From: Bacteroidota bacterium
Lineage (GTDB): Bacteria > Bacteroidota > Bacteroidia > Cytophagales > Cyclobacteriaceae
Direction: 5' to 3'
NCBI GenBank assembly: GCA_023417785.1
Contig: JAEZEH010000124.1
Location: 1-64,000, forward strand
Length of the DNA stretch: 64,000 nt
The notes below the pieces were generated by a model, which was not told the DNA's origin, searched no databases, and worked only from the letters and a program-made list of their open reading frames with translations. Shown here one piece after another: positions 62,948 through 64,000 of the stretch. A program made the translations under genes and the position numbers. The number at the start of each line of letters is the position of its first letter. Position 1 is the stretch's first letter.

Positions 62948-63600
62948 AACGGAAGCAGGAACGGTTCAGGATTATTGAAGAACGCGAAAATGTAATCGAA
63001 CCGAGTAAACCTATCTATCAACGGATAAAAGGAAAATGGGGGTCGGATCATTTTAAAAATGATCAACCGATAACAGTCGAACTCGCTTGCGGCAGGGGAG
63101 AATACTCAGTTGGGCTTGGAGGACTTTTTCCGCAGCGAAATTATATCGGTGTAGACGTCAAGGGCGAGCGTATCTGGAAAGGGAGCACATGGGCCATAGA
63201 GAAAGGCCTCCCCAATGTGGCCTTTCTCCGAACGCAGATACTCTCAATAGAGAATTTTTTTGATCCGGATGAAATCGATGAGATATGGATGACGTTCCCG
63301 GATCCTCGCCCCAGAAAAAGGGACATCAAGAGACGCTTGACCAGCCCCAGGTTTTTGGATATGTATAAAAGATTGCTGCGGCCACACGGGTACTTCCGCC
63401 TCAAGACAGACAATACGGTGCTGTTTGAGTATACTCTGGAAGAACTGCAGCTCCGGACAGATATCACGGATTTCGCTTTCACCACGGATCTTTATTCTTC
63501 GGAATTGCGACCTGAATGTTTTGATATCCATACACGCTACGAGGAAGAGTTCGCCGCAAAGGGAGAGAAGATTAAATACTTACGTTTCAGATTTAAATAA
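62944..63600 (+). CDS. trmB: tRNA (guanine-N7)-methyltransferase
   Basis: Methylates G46 in the tRNA variable loop using SAM. Motifs VELACGRGEYSVGLG (SAM site), YIGVDVKGERIWKG, EIWMTFPDPRPRKRDIKRRLT (catalytic PDPxxKxRHxKRR variant), RFLDMYKRLLRPHGYFRLKTDN and C-terminal TRYEEEFAAKGEKIKYLRF. 218 residues, full length. Start overlaps the folC stop by ATGA. Confidence 0.96.
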   Translation: MKRKQERFRIIEERENVIEPSKPIYQRIKGKWGSDHFKNDQPITVELACGRGEYSVGLGGLFPQRNYIGVDVKGERIWKGSTWAIEKGLPNVAFLRTQILSIENFFDPDEIDEIWMTFPDPRPRKRDIKRRLTSPRFLDMYKRLLRPHGYFRLKTDNTVLFEYTLEELQLRTDITDFAFTTDLYSSELRPECFDIHTRYEEEFAAKGEKIKYLRFRFK

Positions 63601-63615
63601 AACAAGACCAAGATT

Positions 63616-64000
63616 ATGCATATGGATTACTTCGAACTCGAAGAAAAGTTTTACGAAGCTGACAAGATGATTAATGATGGTCGGATTAGCGATGCCGCGC
63701 ACCTGCTTGAAGCGATACTGGCGGAAGCACCGGATTTCGGGAAGGCGCATAATCACCTTGGCTGGTTATACGAAACGAAGTTCAAGAACTTCGCGAAGGC
63801 GGAAGAACACTACAAGTTCGCATTGAAATTTTCAGCGGACTATCCTGCCGGGTATTACAACTACGCTTATCTGCTGTCGACCCTCCGTCGCTACGACGAG
63901 TTGGAAAACCTCCTGGACGAAGCTATCAAAGTTGCGGGCATTAGCTACGCTACCCTGTACAATGAATATGGCCTTCTCTACGAAGCGCAGGGTAAGTTCG
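63616..64000 (+). CDS. Tetratricopeptide-repeat protein, 3'-truncated by window end
   Basis: The frame opens at ATG 63616 (or ATG 63622) and runs to the last base. It reads MHMDYFELEEKFYEADKMIN and continues with TPR units AHNHLGWLYETKFKNFAKAE, PAGYYNYAYLLSTLRRYDEL and TLYNEYGLLYEAQGKF. No signal peptide. 15 bases after trmB, so likely in the same operon. Function unknown. Confidence 0.85.
   Translation, partial: MHMDYFELEEKFYEADKMINDGRISDAAHLLEAILAEAPDFGKAHNHLGWLYETKFKNFAKAEEHYKFALKFSADYPAGYYNYAYLLSTLRRYDELENLLDEAIKVAGISYATLYNEYGLLYEAQGKF

Overview
The window looks like a chromosomal segment of a Bacteroidota bacterium, most likely of the class Cytophagia (Cytophagales). The evidence is a SusD-type outer-membrane lipoprotein, tandem ASPIC/VCBS lipoproteins, a giant protein with a type IX secretion (T9SS) C-terminal sorting domain, SprB-like repeats, a DUF5686 protein, CNT nucleoside transporter, the thrS-infC-rpmI-rplT order, and several promoters of the Bacteroidota form TTTG-N18-TAnnTTTG. 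Coding density is high and intergenic gaps are short. I see no tRNA, rRNA, CRISPR array, prophage or complete insertion sequence.

Layout. (1) 1-14506, plus strand: an accessory glycan/trehalose-type locus. It holds the 3' part of a susD gene, two paralogous VCBS/ASPIC lipoproteins, an anchored SRPBCC-GyrI-like protein, a decayed GH65-family glycoside hydrolase gene, a vanadium-haloperoxidase-like PAP2 lipoprotein and a GH37 trehalase. The GH65 gene carries five frame changes, a stop, and a 304-bp insertion flanked by ATCA repeats with 11-bp tandem repeats inside. (2) 14540-22278: housekeeping genes, mostly minus strand: YihY/BrkB, Bcp peroxiredoxin, M23 peptidase and FAH-family hydrolase in one run; then divergent M48 peptidase and DUF1684 genes; then a DnaQ-like exonuclease and Mpl ligase. 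(3) 22703-30806: dnaB, a heme-motif lipoprotein, a small TPR protein, etfBA, a DUF151-UVR nuclease-like protein, a CNT transporter, TrmH and SanA. (4) 30833-36809: a DUF5686 outer-membrane protein, then thrS-infC-rpmI-rplT, with infC apparently using a non-AUG/GUG/UUG start.

(5) 36991-47680 is the most interesting block: four tightly packed or overlapping plus-strand genes. They encode a nSTAND1-type NTPase with a mid-protein membrane helix and a C-terminal WD40-like propeller, an outer-membrane barrel with a TPR-like N-terminus, a propeller-like lipoprotein, and a 1739-residue T9SS-exported Ig/PKD adhesin. I read it as a candidate trans-envelope system running from cytoplasmic NTPase to cell surface. 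(6) 47743-51032, minus strand: a two-gene phosphorelay (NtrC-type sigma-54 activator and a PAS hybrid kinase with fused receiver and HPt). (7) 51113-53241: TerB-like protein, rhomboid protease, holA. (8) 53546-61387: an envelope energy-transduction cluster with a 1022-residue TPR protein, a plug-less beta-barrel, a SPOR protein, ExbB, ExbD and a TonB/TolA-like protein. (9) 61652-64000: folC, trmB and a TPR gene cut by the window end.
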